Positions 1 to 8,809 of a stretch of DNA of 64,000 nucleotides are shown here, piece after piece (the first letter of the stretch is position 1; each line of letters begins with the position of its first letter). The stretch is from Treponema sp. GTDB taxonomy: Bacteria > Spirochaetota > Spirochaetia > Treponematales > Treponemataceae. Made by a program: the position numbers and the translations under genes. The notes beneath the pieces are model-generated. The model was given only the letters and a program-made list of their open reading frames with translations. It ran no database searches and was not told the DNA's origin. The DNA lies in assembly GCA_017484285.1 (NCBI GenBank), contig JAFUTH010000014.1, positions 62,001 to 126,000 on the forward strand, given 5' to 3'.

Positions 1-472
1 TGGCGACCAGATGATTCTCGACGGTCCGCAGCGCAAGGGTGATCTCCGCCGCTCACGAGCTGGCGCTCAGAACATCGTTCCGAACTCAACAGGTGCTGCA
101 AAGGCTATTGGTCTCGTTATCCCTGAATTGAACGGAAAACTGATTGGTTCAGCTCAGCGCGTTCCGGTTCCAACAGGCTCAACAACAATCCTTACTGCTG
201 TCGTTAAAGGCAACGATGTCACAAAAGAAGCTATCAACGCTGCTATGAAAAAGGCATCTGACCCAGAGACATTCGGCTACAACGAGGACGAAATCGTTTC
301 TTCTGACGTTATCGGCATGAAGTTCGGTTCACTCTTCGACGCTACTCAGACAATGGTTACAAAGATTGCTGACGGCTTGTTCGAAGTGCAGGTTGTTTCA
401 TGGTACGACAACGAAAATAGCTACACTAGCCAGATGGTTAGAACTATTAAGTACTTCTCAGAGAACTGCTAA
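1..472 (+). CDS. gap: Glyceraldehyde-3-phosphate dehydrogenase, C-terminal part (5' end outside window)
   Basis: This is the C-terminal half of the NAD-dependent glycolytic enzyme that converts glyceraldehyde-3-phosphate to 1,3-bisphosphoglycerate. The frame is open from base 2, so the gene starts before the window. Family hallmarks are visible: [22 protein letters not shown], the RVPVPTGS stretch and the C-terminal [12 protein letters not shown]. Codon choice looks like that of a highly expressed gene, as in pgk and oadA. A strong terminator follows directly. A second, diverged copy of the last ~24 codons lies 140 bp downstream (see the remnant at 612-744). pgk and tpiA lie 8-10 kb downstream on the same strand. 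Confidence 0.97.
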   Translation, partial: GDQMILDGPQRKGDLRRSRAGAQNIVPNSTGAAKAIGLVIPELNGKLIGSAQRVPVPTGSTTILTAVVKGNDVTKEAINAAMKKASDPETFGYNEDEIVSSDVIGMKFGSLFDATQTMVTKIADGLFEVQVVSWYDNENSYTSQMVRTIKYFSENC

Positions 473-490
473 GCTGATTTAAGCTAAAAA

Positions 491-515
491 GAGGCTCGGA
501 AGAGCCTCTTTTTTT
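491..515 (+). terminator. Rho-independent terminator of gap
   Basis: The stem GAGGCTC (491-497) pairs with GAGCCTC (502-508) around a GGAA loop and is followed by seven T's. It starts 19 bp after the gap stop codon. Confidence 0.9.
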
Positions 516-611
516 ATGTCTTTTGCTATTTTCATTGTCGTTTTATTCAACTGTCGCGAAATACGCTGCGCGTTTTCGCTCCGCGCGTTCTTCCGCATTG
601 CTCAGAACGCG

Positions 612-744
612 GGTACGACAACGAAAACTCATACACATCTCAGATGCGCTAGCCGCGCAAGCGGCGTGTTAATAATTTCTACTCATGCAAACGAGCAAAG
701 CGAGTATGATACGAACAATCAAATACTTCAGCGAGAATTGCTAA
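612..744 (+). pseudogene. Remnant of a second gap 3' end, split by a 59-bp insert
   Basis: Bases 614-646 encode [11 protein letters not shown] and 706-744 encode [12 protein letters not shown] followed by TAA. Together these repeat the last codons of the intact gap gene upstream, which read [11 protein letters not shown] then [11 protein letters not shown]. The nucleotide differences are mostly synonymous, including serine AGC against TCA or TCT, and similarity continues a few bases past the stop. The two halves are separated by the insert at 647-705, with ATG on both sides of it. No upstream gap sequence is recognisable at 516-611, where I see nothing else. The segment cannot make an enzyme; it is a leftover 3' tail. 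It has its own terminator at 771-796. Confidence 0.8.
647..705. repeat. 59-bp insert with small palindromes inside the gap tail remnant
   Basis: The insert contains a short GCCGC...GCGGC palindrome near its left end and ACTC...GAGT arms near its right end. The triplet ATG occurs immediately before (644-646) and after (706-708), which would fit a 3-bp target duplication. No coding content is apparent. Confidence 0.55.
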
Positions 745-770
745 GCTATTTTAGAATTATCTAACTAGAA

Positions 771-796
771 AACTCCGCTTCGGCGGAGTTTTTTTT
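771..796 (+). terminator. Terminator behind the gap tail remnant
   Basis: AACTCCGC (771-778), a TTCG tetraloop, GCGGAGTT (783-790) and a run of T's form a canonical intrinsic terminator. Its presence suggests that the remnant once was the true 3' end of a gene. Confidence 0.9.
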
Positions 797-947
797 ATGC
801 CAGATTCACCGTGTAGTCGGAATCGTCAAAGTGACACTTGTATAAACGATGTAAATGTCTGAATTGTTCAAAATGTCGGAATAAAAATGCTCCCCTGTTT
901 CAGTATGATAATGAGGAAATTACAAGTATTTCAAAAAGGGGGACATT

Positions 948-3743
948 TTGAAAGTAAAAACGATAAAATCCTTGCTCGGGATGTTGGCGATTTTCGCTTT
1001 TTTGTTCGCGGGATGTGATGACGGCGGCAGTTCTGGAACAAGCGGAACTGCTACGCAGCAAGAACAAAAAAACGATGACAGTACGAAGACGTCTGACGAG
1101 AGCAAAGACGATTCTGATGATTCTAAAGACTCGCCGACCGAGGCTGATGTTACGAATGCTACGGTACGCATTGTAAAAGGCGAAGGCTGGCTGAATTCTG
1201 CTTATATCATCTTTGATCAAATTGACGGGGCTACGTATAAGGTTTTGTGTGACGACACTCAAATTGATGAGCCGCTTATCCGCTATTACGACACGTACAC
1301 GTATTATGAATCAAGCGAAGATGCAAATTTACAGGTAACATGGACGAAAAGAACGCTCTCGAAGGTCGTGCGTGCGGATGCGCTTGGTTTGGCAGCTGGA
1401 GAGCATACGATGAAGGTCTGCGCGATTTCAGGAGACACCACATCCGACTATTCATCGGCAAAAATGACCGTTGTTGACCATGACCGAAGTGGATTCGCAT
1501 TTGCTCCCAGTGCGACGACGACTCCGGGTGCATACAAGGCAGACGGAACGCTCAAAGACAATGCGATTGTTTTGTATGTGACGGGGGCGACGGCTAAGAC
1601 TGTCTCATACACGCAGGTGAAAGGCACAAACGCTACGGCGGATGCAACATACACGGGCTTGCAAGATATTCTTTCCGAAAGCTCGCTCAAAAAACTCACC
1701 GTTCCGCTCGATATCCGCATCATCGGTACGATTAAACTTTCTGAAATGGACTCAATCGCCTCTTCTGACGAGGGATTGCAGATTAAGACGACGACAGACT
1801 GCGGAATCACGGTCGAGGGCGTCGGTCACGATGCCGCCGTGTACGGTTTTGGCTTCCTTATCCGCAATGCAAACTATGTAGAAGTGGCAAACCTCGGCGT
1901 GTTCAACTTTATTGACGACGGTATCTCTGTCGATACGGACAACTCATATCTGTGGATTCACAACAACGACATCTCATATGGTGCTGTTGGAAGCGACTCC
2001 GATCAGGCAAAGGGTGACGGCTCGCTCGACTTCAAGAAATCCACCTACAGCTCGCTGGCGTACAACCACTTTTGGGATTCGGGAAAGTGTAATCTTCTTG
2101 ACGCTTCTGCTAGTTCAAGCGGCGGCTCGAATTATCTGAGCTACCACCACAACTGGTATGACCATTCAGATTCTCGTCATCCTCGTATCCGAAATGCAAC
2201 TGCCGTGCATGTGTACAACAACTACTACGACGGAAACGCAAAGTACGGCGTGGGTGTGACATCTGGTTCTTCTGCATTTGTCGAAGGAAACTATTTCCGC
2301 AATGCAAACGACCCGATGATGTCGTCATTGCAAGGAACTGACGCACAGGGAAGCGGCACGTTCTCAGGCGAAGAGGGCGGCTCCATCAAGGCGTACAACA
2401 ATTTTTATACGGGAAATTCAAACTATGCGAGCGACGGTGGTTCTACAAGCACAAGCGGTATGAAGCTCCATTACATTACGAACAAGTACGACTATACGAA
2501 CGGTGTCGCCGTAACAGAGCCGGAGACGCATACGGAAACGGTCGGAACGAAAAATGCTGATGGAACGTGGACGATTTATGACTGGGTGCGAGGTGATACA
2601 AGTGCATTCATCACACTTGGTTCTGGCGCAACTGACAACAAAGATGGTGGCAAAGCGGTACAAATTAGTGCGAAGAAAACAGATGCTATGAGCTTCAAAG
2701 TTCCTGCGTCAACCACAAAAGTTATTATTAACGCTCGTTGTGGAAGCTCTAATGCAACATCAACAACTTTGAAAGTGAACGGAGAAAGCCAGACTGTTGG
2801 TACAACATACGCAGATTATACATTCAGTGTGTCACTTTCGTCAGATACAATTTTGACAATTTCATCAGGCGATGCGGCATTGAATATTCATGGCATCACG
2901 GTTATCGCTTCCTCTGCATGGACGACAACGTACACAACAGGCATTTCTTTGAGCGACATTGACGCGTACGAGGTCGATTCACGTTCTGCGACGGTTCCTG
3001 AGACGGTGACGACAAAGAGCGGAAGCCACACGTATTCGAATTTTGACACAACGCTCGGTCTTGCAGGCTTGGGATTGGCTGATGTACCGTCTAGTCCGAA
3101 AACAGCAAAAACTGAGGTCATGAAATATGCTGGTCGTCATGATGCTGATTTCGCCTTTACGTTTACGAACGCAACAGAGGATACAAATTATGGCGTCATC
3201 GCTGAGTTAAAGGCGGCGGTTGTGGCTTATACAAGTTCTCTGACAGCGGTACAGGGAATGAAAACGGCATCAGACGATTCGTCAACAGACACCGATGCCG
3301 ATAGCGAGAAAACAGACGACACGCAAAAAGACACAGAGACTGATACAGAAAATCTTCCGACGGGGTCGGCTGTGGTCTCATTGGTTTCAAATAATGCTGT
3401 CTCACCGAGTGATGCACGGGTTACCTGTACTTCATGTTCCGTGAATTCGAAAGAATCGAATGGTTCGGTTACCATTGAGTATAATGGCGAGACATATTCG
3501 ACGATAAAAATGGAATCTAAGTCGAAAATTACCGTAACGGCAAAAGCAGGAGCGACAATCACCGTGGTTGGTTCTCTTCCAAGCGGAAAACAGAGTTGTT
3601 TCAAATGGAATGGTGAGGCGCAAAAACTTGACGCGAAAACAACTGCGGTTACGACATTCACACGCTCAGTTACGGCGACCGGCAATGATGTAATTGAAAA
3701 GGGAGATACGGCTTCAATTGGTGTCATTGTAATTAGCGAATAA
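948..3743 (+). CDS. Secreted pectate lyase lipoprotein (PL1-like)
   Basis: Predicted cell-surface lyase that cleaves polygalacturonate by calcium-dependent beta-elimination. The start is TTG at 948 behind the ribosome site AAAGGGGG. Residues 1-23 form a lipoprotein signal ending LFAGC. An acidic Ser/Thr-rich linker follows. The parallel beta-helix catalytic domain spans roughly residues 190-520. It shows YLWIHNNDIS, KGDGSLDF, YHHNWYDHSDSRHPRIRN and VHVYNNYYDG, which match the PL1 pattern; by family comparison R410 is the likely catalytic arginine and the aspartates bind calcium. Residues ~560-660 look like a jelly-roll carbohydrate-binding module, followed by an acidic linker (~775-805) and a beta-rich C-terminal domain. 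At 931 aa it is much longer than a bare catalytic domain. It is followed by a terminator, so it is monocistronic. The GH105 at 26.5 kb would act on its products. Confidence 0.9.
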   Translation: MKVKTIKSLLGMLAIFAFLFAGCDDGGSSGTSGTATQQEQKNDDSTKTSDESKDDSDDSKDSPTEADVTNATVRIVKGEGWLNSAYIIFDQIDGATYKVLCDDTQIDEPLIRYYDTYTYYESSEDANLQVTWTKRTLSKVVRADALGLAAGEHTMKVCAISGDTTSDYSSAKMTVVDHDRSGFAFAPSATTTPGAYKADGTLKDNAIVLYVTGATAKTVSYTQVKGTNATADATYTGLQDILSESSLKKLTVPLDIRIIGTIKLSEMDSIASSDEGLQIKTTTDCGITVEGVGHDAAVYGFGFLIRNANYVEVANLGVFNFIDDGISVDTDNSYLWIHNNDISYGAVGSDSDQAKGDGSLDFKKSTYSSLAYNHFWDSGKCNLLDASASSSGGSNYLSYHHNWYDHSDSRHPRIRNATAVHVYNNYYDGNAKYGVGVTSGSSAFVEGNYFRNANDPMMSSLQGTDAQGSGTFSGEEGGSIKAYNNFYTGNSNYASDGGSTSTSGMKLHYITNKYDYTNGVAVTEPETHTETVGTKNADGTWTIYDWVRGDTSAFITLGSGATDNKDGGKAVQISAKKTDAMSFKVPASTTKVIINARCGSSNATSTTLKVNGESQTVGTTYADYTFSVSLSSDTILTISSGDAALNIHGITVIASSAWTTTYTTGISLSDIDAYEVDSRSATVPETVTTKSGSHTYSNFDTTLGLAGLGLADVPSSPKTAKTEVMKYAGRHDADFAFTFTNATEDTNYGVIAELKAAVVAYTSSLTAVQGMKTASDDSSTDTDADSEKTDDTQKDTETDTENLPTGSAVVSLVSNNAVSPSDARVTCTSCSVNSKESNGSVTIEYNGETYSTIKMESKSKITVTAKAGATITVVGSLPSGKQSCFKWNGEAQKLDAKTTAVTTFTRSVTATGNDVIEKGDTASIGVIVISE

Positions 3744-3768
3744 ACGTTGTTTTGAAAAAAATTCCTCT

Positions 3769-3806
3769 CCCCATCTCAACTCTGCTTGAGATGGGGATTT
3801 CCTTTT
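3769..3806 (+). terminator. Terminator of the pectate lyase gene
   Basis: An 11-bp perfect stem, CCCCATCTCAA (3769-3779) with TTGAGATGGGG (3786-3796), is followed by a T-rich tract. Confidence 0.85.
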
Positions 3807-3829
3807 GTGGGAAAAATCCTGAATCTTAA

Positions 3830-3858
3830 TTGACAAAATCCGTGCATTATCTGAAGAT
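3830..3858 (+). promoter_or_regulatory. Probable promoter of the 898-aa protein gene
   Basis: A perfect -35 TTGACA (3830-3835) stands 17 bp before a weak -10 GAAGAT (3853-3858). The -10 ends six bases before the ATG at 3865, which would give a leaderless or nearly leaderless mRNA. Confidence 0.45.
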
Positions 3859-3864
3859 TGCGTC

Positions 3865-6561
3865 ATGAAAAAATTCCTTGTCCGTTTTTTTGTCGCGCTG
3901 GTGACGGTTGTGCTTACGCTTGCGCTCTTTGTTGCCGCGTGCCTTTCGTATGCCGCTTTTGACCGGCGCTCTTCACTTTCTTCAATTCCCCGAAACTATT
4001 CTGTGTACCTGCGCACCGATTCTGCATTCGACACCTTGAATCCCTTTTTTGACTTGCAGGCGGCGGACGTGCTTCTCTCTGCGCCTGATTTTTCTTCTGT
4101 CCGAAAAACGTTCATGGATTTCCGTTCGTCTCCCTTGCGCGAAAACGCCTTTTTTCAGTTTGCGACTTCGCGTCCTGTTGATTTTGCCTTGTATGGCACG
4201 GGAACAAAAATCGGCGATGACGCGCATTTTGTGGCGGTCGTAAACCTCGGCATGTTCTCGCTTGCGACGCGTGTTGCCTCATTCATGTACCCGAAAGTCA
4301 ACTATCCCGTTGAAAATCTTTCGTATGACTCAAACGAGCAGATGGCTTATTTTGTCTATGAGATTCCCGCAAAACGCGATGAAAATGGCAGAGTCGTACA
4401 GAACGCGCTCAAAATCTACTTCAAGGCGGTCAAAAATCTCGTGATTGCCTCGGATTCGTTCGAGCATTTGCTCACGGCGTGTCTCGTTCAAAACGACACC
4501 ACGTATACGGCGGAGCAGCGAAAGCTCTTCAAAGGAAAGTCAAAGGGAGAGCTTCGTATTGTTGCCGACGCGCACTCGCTCATGCATTCTGCCACCGAGG
4601 GAAACGCGATTCTCACATCGATGGCGGATATTATTTCTGCTGATTTGCTGAGTGTCGTTTCATTTTCTATCACCGATTCCGATGTTTCGCTCACGTGCCG
4701 GCTTCCGCTCTCTTCTGATGAGGAAACGGCACAGCCGCTCACGTCTCTTCTTGCAAAAAAGTCGACTGTGCCCGCAGTGCTCACGCGTTTTTCTGACATC
4801 ACGCAGTATTATACGGTTTTGAATGCAGGCACGCTTAAAGAACTCAAAGACGCGGTGCTTCCGTTCGTGCCCGATGTCAAAAATCCCGATGAATTCTGGA
4901 AAGATTGCGATGATTGGTCAAAATCGCTCCTCGGCATGGACTTGAATGAGCTCTTGCTCTCATGGATGGGCGAGGAATGCGCCGTGTTGGGCGTAGAGAA
5001 TCAGAATGACCCGGTGTTTGCCGTCCAGATTCGCGATGAAAAGCAGCGTCAGCAGGTCTTCAATAAGCTCAGCTCCTCAATTCTCATAAAAGAAAACAAC
5101 TCGCTCATTTTGGGCGGGGCGCGGCTTTCCCGGCTTGAGTTCCCCGCGTTCTTGAACTGGATGCTTTCGATTCTCGGAATCAACATGCCGTCTCCGTACT
5201 TTATGGCGCTTGACGGCTACATCTACTTTTCTGAAAGCCCCGAATGCCTTTCTGCCGTGTACACGAACGCTCATTCGGGAAAAGCCCTCGTCAAAAACAA
5301 GAATTATCTCGCCGTTTCAGAAGGTCAGAAAAACGAGACTTCGCTTTCCCTCTATTATAATCTTGAGCGAAGCGTGCCGTTCTTCTTGCGCTCAAATGCC
5401 TCGTTCTCAAAGGTCTTGCAACTCTACACGATGGGGCGGTTCGATGTGCGCACGGAAAAAGATGTGCTTGAACTCTCTCTGCACGCGTGCGCCCGAAAGT
5501 CAGGCAGTTTGTATGCCGTTCCGGGCTTCCCGCTTTCTCTTGAAGGCAAGACTGATGCGGCGAATTTGCAGGTCGATTCGGGAAAAAATCCTCAGCATGT
5601 CTACTGGGTCGAAAACGGAAGCACAATCAAGTCGCTCGATGTTTCAAGCATGCAGGTGTCTTCAAAGGCTGATTCCGACAAAATCGACATCGCCGCGAGC
5701 GAAAAGCCGAAAAACGGCGGCGTGTTGTGGTCGGTCACTTCGCACGGCATGGTCTCGCTTTTGAACGCTTCGCTTGAAGATGTGCAGAAATTCCCGCTCA
5801 TGCTCGGCGAGGCGGTTTCGTGCCGTCCGTGCGCGGCGGGGGAAAATCTCGTGGTCGTTTCGGAGCACGGCACGGTCTTTATCGTAAAGCCCGATGCTTC
5901 GCTTGTGACGATTGCAATTCCGGGACTTTCGGCAAAATCAGAGCCGGTCGCGCTCGCGGGCGGAAAGAGTTTTGCGATTTACAGCAAAGGCTTCTTGGGA
6001 AAAATCTATTATTTTGAGGGCGACAAATGCCTGAATCTTGAACATCCGTTTGAAATTCCGGGAATCGCGCTCGGAAGCCCCGCCTTGCTCAAATCGGGCG
6101 GAAAAACCTATATCGGTTTCGTAACGCAGGCGGGCGAAATGAATGTGTGGCGCACAGATACAGCCGACGGTGCGCAGATTGAGGGCTTCCCCATGCGGAT
6201 TGGCGGCGTGTTCATGACGAATGTGGTCGCGAGCGAAAAATATTTCTACGCGCTTTCAAACGATGCGCTCTTGTACCGCATTTCGCTCGACGGAAAGCTC
6301 CTCACGGTGCAGATTCCGAATGCCACGGCAAAAGAAGGCTATCTTTCAGTGCGCGACAGCGAGCATAACGGAAAACTGAGCGTGTTCGTCTGTGCCGACG
6401 CAAATGTCATCTACGGCTTTAACGAGAATTTGGAATTGCTTTCGGGCTATCCGCTCACGGGCTGGGGAAAACCGGTCTTTGCGGATGTGAACGGCGACAA
6501 AATCGGCGAGTGCATTGCGCTTACGATTGACAAAAAATTGGTCGCATGGAAAGTGAGGTGA
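3865..6561 (+). CDS. Membrane-anchored protein with C-terminal beta-propeller/FG-GAP-like region
   Basis: Function not recognised. Residues 1-32 form an uncleaved-looking signal anchor (MKKFLVRFF then a hydrophobic run), so most of the 898 residues should lie outside the cytoplasm. Residues ~35-560 are one mixed alpha/beta region that vaguely resembles DUF3352-type envelope proteins (segments such as LLSWMGEECAVLGV). From ~590 onward the chain has repeated beta-blade segments like those of PQQ or FG-GAP propellers. It ends with PVFADVNGDKIGECIALTID, whose DVNGDKIGE looks like a calcium-binding FG-GAP loop. The next gene, a lipoprotein, starts close to or within its 3' end, so the two may be co-expressed. 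No ribosome site is obvious; the start is supported by the signal sequence and the promoter spacing. Confidence 0.6.
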   Translation: MKKFLVRFFVALVTVVLTLALFVAACLSYAAFDRRSSLSSIPRNYSVYLRTDSAFDTLNPFFDLQAADVLLSAPDFSSVRKTFMDFRSSPLRENAFFQFATSRPVDFALYGTGTKIGDDAHFVAVVNLGMFSLATRVASFMYPKVNYPVENLSYDSNEQMAYFVYEIPAKRDENGRVVQNALKIYFKAVKNLVIASDSFEHLLTACLVQNDTTYTAEQRKLFKGKSKGELRIVADAHSLMHSATEGNAILTSMADIISADLLSVVSFSITDSDVSLTCRLPLSSDEETAQPLTSLLAKKSTVPAVLTRFSDITQYYTVLNAGTLKELKDAVLPFVPDVKNPDEFWKDCDDWSKSLLGMDLNELLLSWMGEECAVLGVENQNDPVFAVQIRDEKQRQQVFNKLSSSILIKENNSLILGGARLSRLEFPAFLNWMLSILGINMPSPYFMALDGYIYFSESPECLSAVYTNAHSGKALVKNKNYLAVSEGQKNETSLSLYYNLERSVPFFLRSNASFSKVLQLYTMGRFDVRTEKDVLELSLHACARKSGSLYAVPGFPLSLEGKTDAANLQVDSGKNPQHVYWVENGSTIKSLDVSSMQVSSKADSDKIDIAASEKPKNGGVLWSVTSHGMVSLLNASLEDVQKFPLMLGEAVSCRPCAAGENLVVVSEHGTVFIVKPDASLVTIAIPGLSAKSEPVALAGGKSFAIYSKGFLGKIYYFEGDKCLNLEHPFEIPGIALGSPALLKSGGKTYIGFVTQAGEMNVWRTDTADGAQIEGFPMRIGGVFMTNVVASEKYFYALSNDALLYRISLDGKLLTVQIPNATAKEGYLSVRDSEHNGKLSVFVCADANVIYGFNENLELLSGYPLTGWGKPVFADVNGDKIGECIALTIDKKLVAWKVR

Positions 6562-6597
6562 GAAAATGGAAAATGGAAAATGGAAAAATGAAAATTA
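6562..6597. repeat. Short tandem AAAATGG repeat at gene junction
   Basis: Tandem AAAATGG/GAAAATGG units directly follow the stop codon of the 898-aa protein and supply several in-frame ATG codons (6573, 6588) for the next gene. Confidence 0.6.
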
Positions 6598-7763
6598 AAA
6601 AATTGAGTGGGGGAAGTCTCCCCCTCGCGTCCACTTCGTTGGTCGCTACCCCCTCTGCGGGGAGTGCCCCGCAACGCCCCCGATTGCTTTCTGTGTGCGT
6701 AGGGTTTCTTGCGCTCATTTTTGCGTCGTGCGCGTCTATGCAGGAAGATGTGTATGTTGACGACGTTTCTTCGAGCGCGGAAATCTCGGCGTTTGAAGAG
6801 CGTTTCGCCGTGCTTGACGCGCAGAATTACGAAGGCGTTGAAGGCGCAGGCGCGAAAGAATGGCAAAAATCGTGCGAAAAACTCATTTCCGACATTGAGC
6901 TGACCGTAAAAGATGCCTCGCTCAAAAAGGCGATTGTCGCCCGCTTGTATGCGATTGCTGGTTGCGCCGCGCTCGACGCAGGGAGCAAAGGACAGGCAAA
7001 AAAATATTACGAATCTTCACAGGAAAGCTTTAAAGGCGACGCGCGCACGCTCATTCTCGCTTCTCGGCTTGGGCTTGAACCAAATTTCAGCGAGAAAATG
7101 CAACTTTTTTCGGACAAATCGCTTCTCACGCTTGAAGTCGCGTTCATGAATTACGCAAAACAGAATTACGCCGCTTCGCTTGCCGCCTTTGACGAAGCAT
7201 TCCTTTCGCTCGAACCATTTTACCGAAACGCGTACGGCTCGCTCCGCGACACAAGCTGGAATCTCAGAAATCTCCCGAACGACGATTCCCGGTCTGCGCA
7301 GTTGCTCGCGCTCAAAAATCTTACGGTCATGCAAATGCTCTTGATTGCAAACCAAAATCCCGACTTGCTTTTTAATTACACGGCAGGGAAGGAAATTTCC
7401 GACAAAGAACTCTACACTAAAATCGCGGGAAGCGGGCTTTTAAATCCCGTTTCTCAGCCGCTCGACTCCGAAAACGCAGTCTCAAAAAATTCGCTCGTTA
7501 CTCGGCTCATTGCCGCCCGTTTTTTGTGGAATCTCTACAACCAAAGGCGAAATTCAGTTCAGAACGCAACGAAATATTCAGCCGCCTACAAAAATCAGAA
7601 GCGAAGCCCCGTTCCCGATGTAAAACTCGATTCCCCCGACTTTGACGCGGTGCTCGGTTGCGTGGAAAACGAACTCATGCACTTGGAAGACGGCATTGAA
7701 TTCGGTGCAGAAAAAGAAGTGAGCGGAATCGAATTCAGCGAGAGCGCGGGTAAGATAAAATAG
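6588..7763 (+). CDS. Lipoprotein of unknown function with repeat-derived N-terminus
   Basis: No family recognised. The frame is open from ATG 6546; possible starts are 6546, 6573 and 6588, and 6588 (MKIKK) is chosen as the most signal-like. A hydrophobic stretch with the lipobox LIFASC lies about 45 codons later, which is very late for a lipoprotein signal. The codons between come from the dispersed repeat at 6608-6682, so the original start was probably displaced; an internal TTG just before LLSVCVG is an alternative. The mature part (~345 aa) is alpha-helical and charged, with TPR-like alternation around residues 80-200. Length and location suggest a periplasmic or outer-membrane scaffold, but this is only inference. 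It follows the anchored propeller protein on the same strand. Confidence 0.6.
   Translation: MKIKKLSGGSLPLASTSLVATPSAGSAPQRPRLLSVCVGFLALIFASCASMQEDVYVDDVSSSAEISAFEERFAVLDAQNYEGVEGAGAKEWQKSCEKLISDIELTVKDASLKKAIVARLYAIAGCAALDAGSKGQAKKYYESSQESFKGDARTLILASRLGLEPNFSEKMQLFSDKSLLTLEVAFMNYAKQNYAASLAAFDEAFLSLEPFYRNAYGSLRDTSWNLRNLPNDDSRSAQLLALKNLTVMQMLLIANQNPDLLFNYTAGKEISDKELYTKIAGSGLLNPVSQPLDSENAVSKNSLVTRLIAARFLWNLYNQRRNSVQNATKYSAAYKNQKRSPVPDVKLDSPDFDAVLGCVENELMHLEDGIEFGAEKEVSGIEFSESAGKIK
6608..6682. repeat. Dispersed palindromic repeat, family C (copy 1, in-frame)
   Basis: The reverse complement matches the repeat at 40908-40996 in blocks: GGCGTTGCGGG, CCCGCAGAGGGGGTAGCG and the palindromic end GGGGGAGACTTCCCCC. 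Here it lies inside the reading frame of the downstream lipoprotein and is translated as part of its N-terminus. Confidence 0.75.
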
Positions 7764-7769
7764 TTTTTT

Positions 7770-8789
7770 TCAGCGTTCCGTTTTTAATGAGCACACGAAG
7801 TCGCAGAAGGTACAGATGTCGCTTGTTTTGCCTGCGGGGAGTTTTCCTTCTTTTTGAAGCCGTTTGATTTCGCTCGAAAGCCCCCGTTCAAAGCAGAGCG
7901 AGACCATGTTGTTTTCGCGTGATTTTTGAAGCACGGTGTCGAATGTGTCGGTGATTTTTCCGATGAAGAGTGCTTTGTTTTCGTTCGCAAAGCCGCAGCA
8001 GGGGGCGATGTCGCCCGTGGCGTGCACAAAGAGAATCTGCCCCATCGATTCGCAGAAATCATCCTTGAACCAAGCTTTGTCTTTGAACGCGCGGCTGTCG
8101 TTTGCCTGATAGCTTTCGGTTTGAATGTAGGCGGGAAGAAAAATTTCATCGCGTGTGAGCGTTGCGATTCCGCGCCCCGATTTTGAGAGATTTTCTTCGT
8201 AGGCGAGATTTAATTTTTTCGCAAGAGATTTTAAAAGAGTGTCACACGGATTTGGAATTGCTACGCAATTCCTTTTTTGTTTAGAGTTTCCTTGATTTTG
8301 CGTTAGCAAAATCGAATCTGTGTGACAATCTAGTGATTTTACACTTTGTATCTCTACGCTTTGCTTGCCGAAAATTTCCCACGCGGTTTGAATGAAAGTC
8401 GCGATTCTCTCTTCGCTTTGGGCGTGGAAGGTGTCGTAGCTTACGCCGATTTTGCCGTCGTAACCTGCGTCGTAGATTTTTTGCAAAGTGGCGTGTAAGT
8501 CCTGCTCGCTTTTCCACCAGTCGCCGTTCGTCATGATTCGGTCGAACATAAAGTCATAATCGACGCTCGCTTTTATCACCGCACAGAGAAAATCCACGCA
8601 CAAAAACGGTTCGCCGCCTGAGAATCCGATTTTCTCAATCTGCGAAGATTCGGATTCGTGGGCTGATTTGAGAAAGGCGAGCGCATCTTCGGTTTTGAGC
8701 TGGTGTGGCTCTCGGTTCACAAAGCAGTGCGGGCAGTGCAAGTTGCATGCAGTAGTAGCGGCAAAAATGATTTCTGTTGGGCAAAACAT
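7770..8789 (-). CDS. Radical SAM protein with SPASM-like cysteine cluster
   Basis: Predicted iron-sulfur enzyme using S-adenosylmethionine radicals; substrate unknown. The cluster motif C15-N-L-H-C19-P-H-C22 is the radical SAM CX3CX2C, and IGFSGGEPF is the glycine-rich SAM-binding motif. C-terminal cysteines (CCGFANENK, then CTFCDFVC) look like a SPASM or twitch auxiliary cluster domain, as in peptide-modifying or anaerobic maturase enzymes. Residues ~155-183 are encoded by an inserted nested hairpin (8241-8326), so this segment is not native to the family. Whether the enzyme tolerates it is open. The start has a -10 TATAAT six bases upstream and no ribosome site. The gene stands alone, convergent with the lipoprotein gene on the other strand. 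Confidence 0.8.
   Translation of the reverse strand: MFCPTEIIFAATTACNLHCPHCFVNREPHQLKTEDALAFLKSAHESESSQIEKIGFSGGEPFLCVDFLCAVIKASVDYDFMFDRIMTNGDWWKSEQDLHATLQKIYDAGYDGKIGVSYDTFHAQSEERIATFIQTAWEIFGKQSVEIQSVKSLDCHTDSILLTQNQGNSKQKRNCVAIPNPCDTLLKSLAKKLNLAYEENLSKSGRGIATLTRDEIFLPAYIQTESYQANDSRAFKDKAWFKDDFCESMGQILFVHATGDIAPCCGFANENKALFIGKITDTFDTVLQKSRENNMVSLCFERGLSSEIKRLQKEGKLPAGKTSDICTFCDFVCSLKTER
8241..8326. repeat. Nested hairpin element inserted in the radical SAM gene
   Basis: Outer arms GTCACACGGATT (8241-8252) and AATCTGTGTGAC (8315-8326) pair with one mismatch. They enclose two perfect 8-bp hairpins: GGAATTGC/GCAATTCC (8254-8272) and GATTTTGC/GCAAAATC (8294-8313). The reading frame stays open through the whole element. 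Confidence 0.8.
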
Positions 8790-8795
8790 GGCTTT

Positions 8796-8801
8796 ATTAT
8801 A
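8796..8801 (-). promoter_or_regulatory. -10 box of the radical SAM gene
   Basis: On the minus strand TATAAT is followed by six bases and then the ATG at 8789. Transcription would begin at or next to the start codon. The matching -35 region falls in the adjacent family A repeat. Confidence 0.5.
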
Positions 8802-8809
8802 ACAAAATC

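Noticed and set aside
516-764. 82-codon frame across the gap remnant
   Set aside because: It reads the remnant partly out of frame, spans the insert and has no ribosome site.
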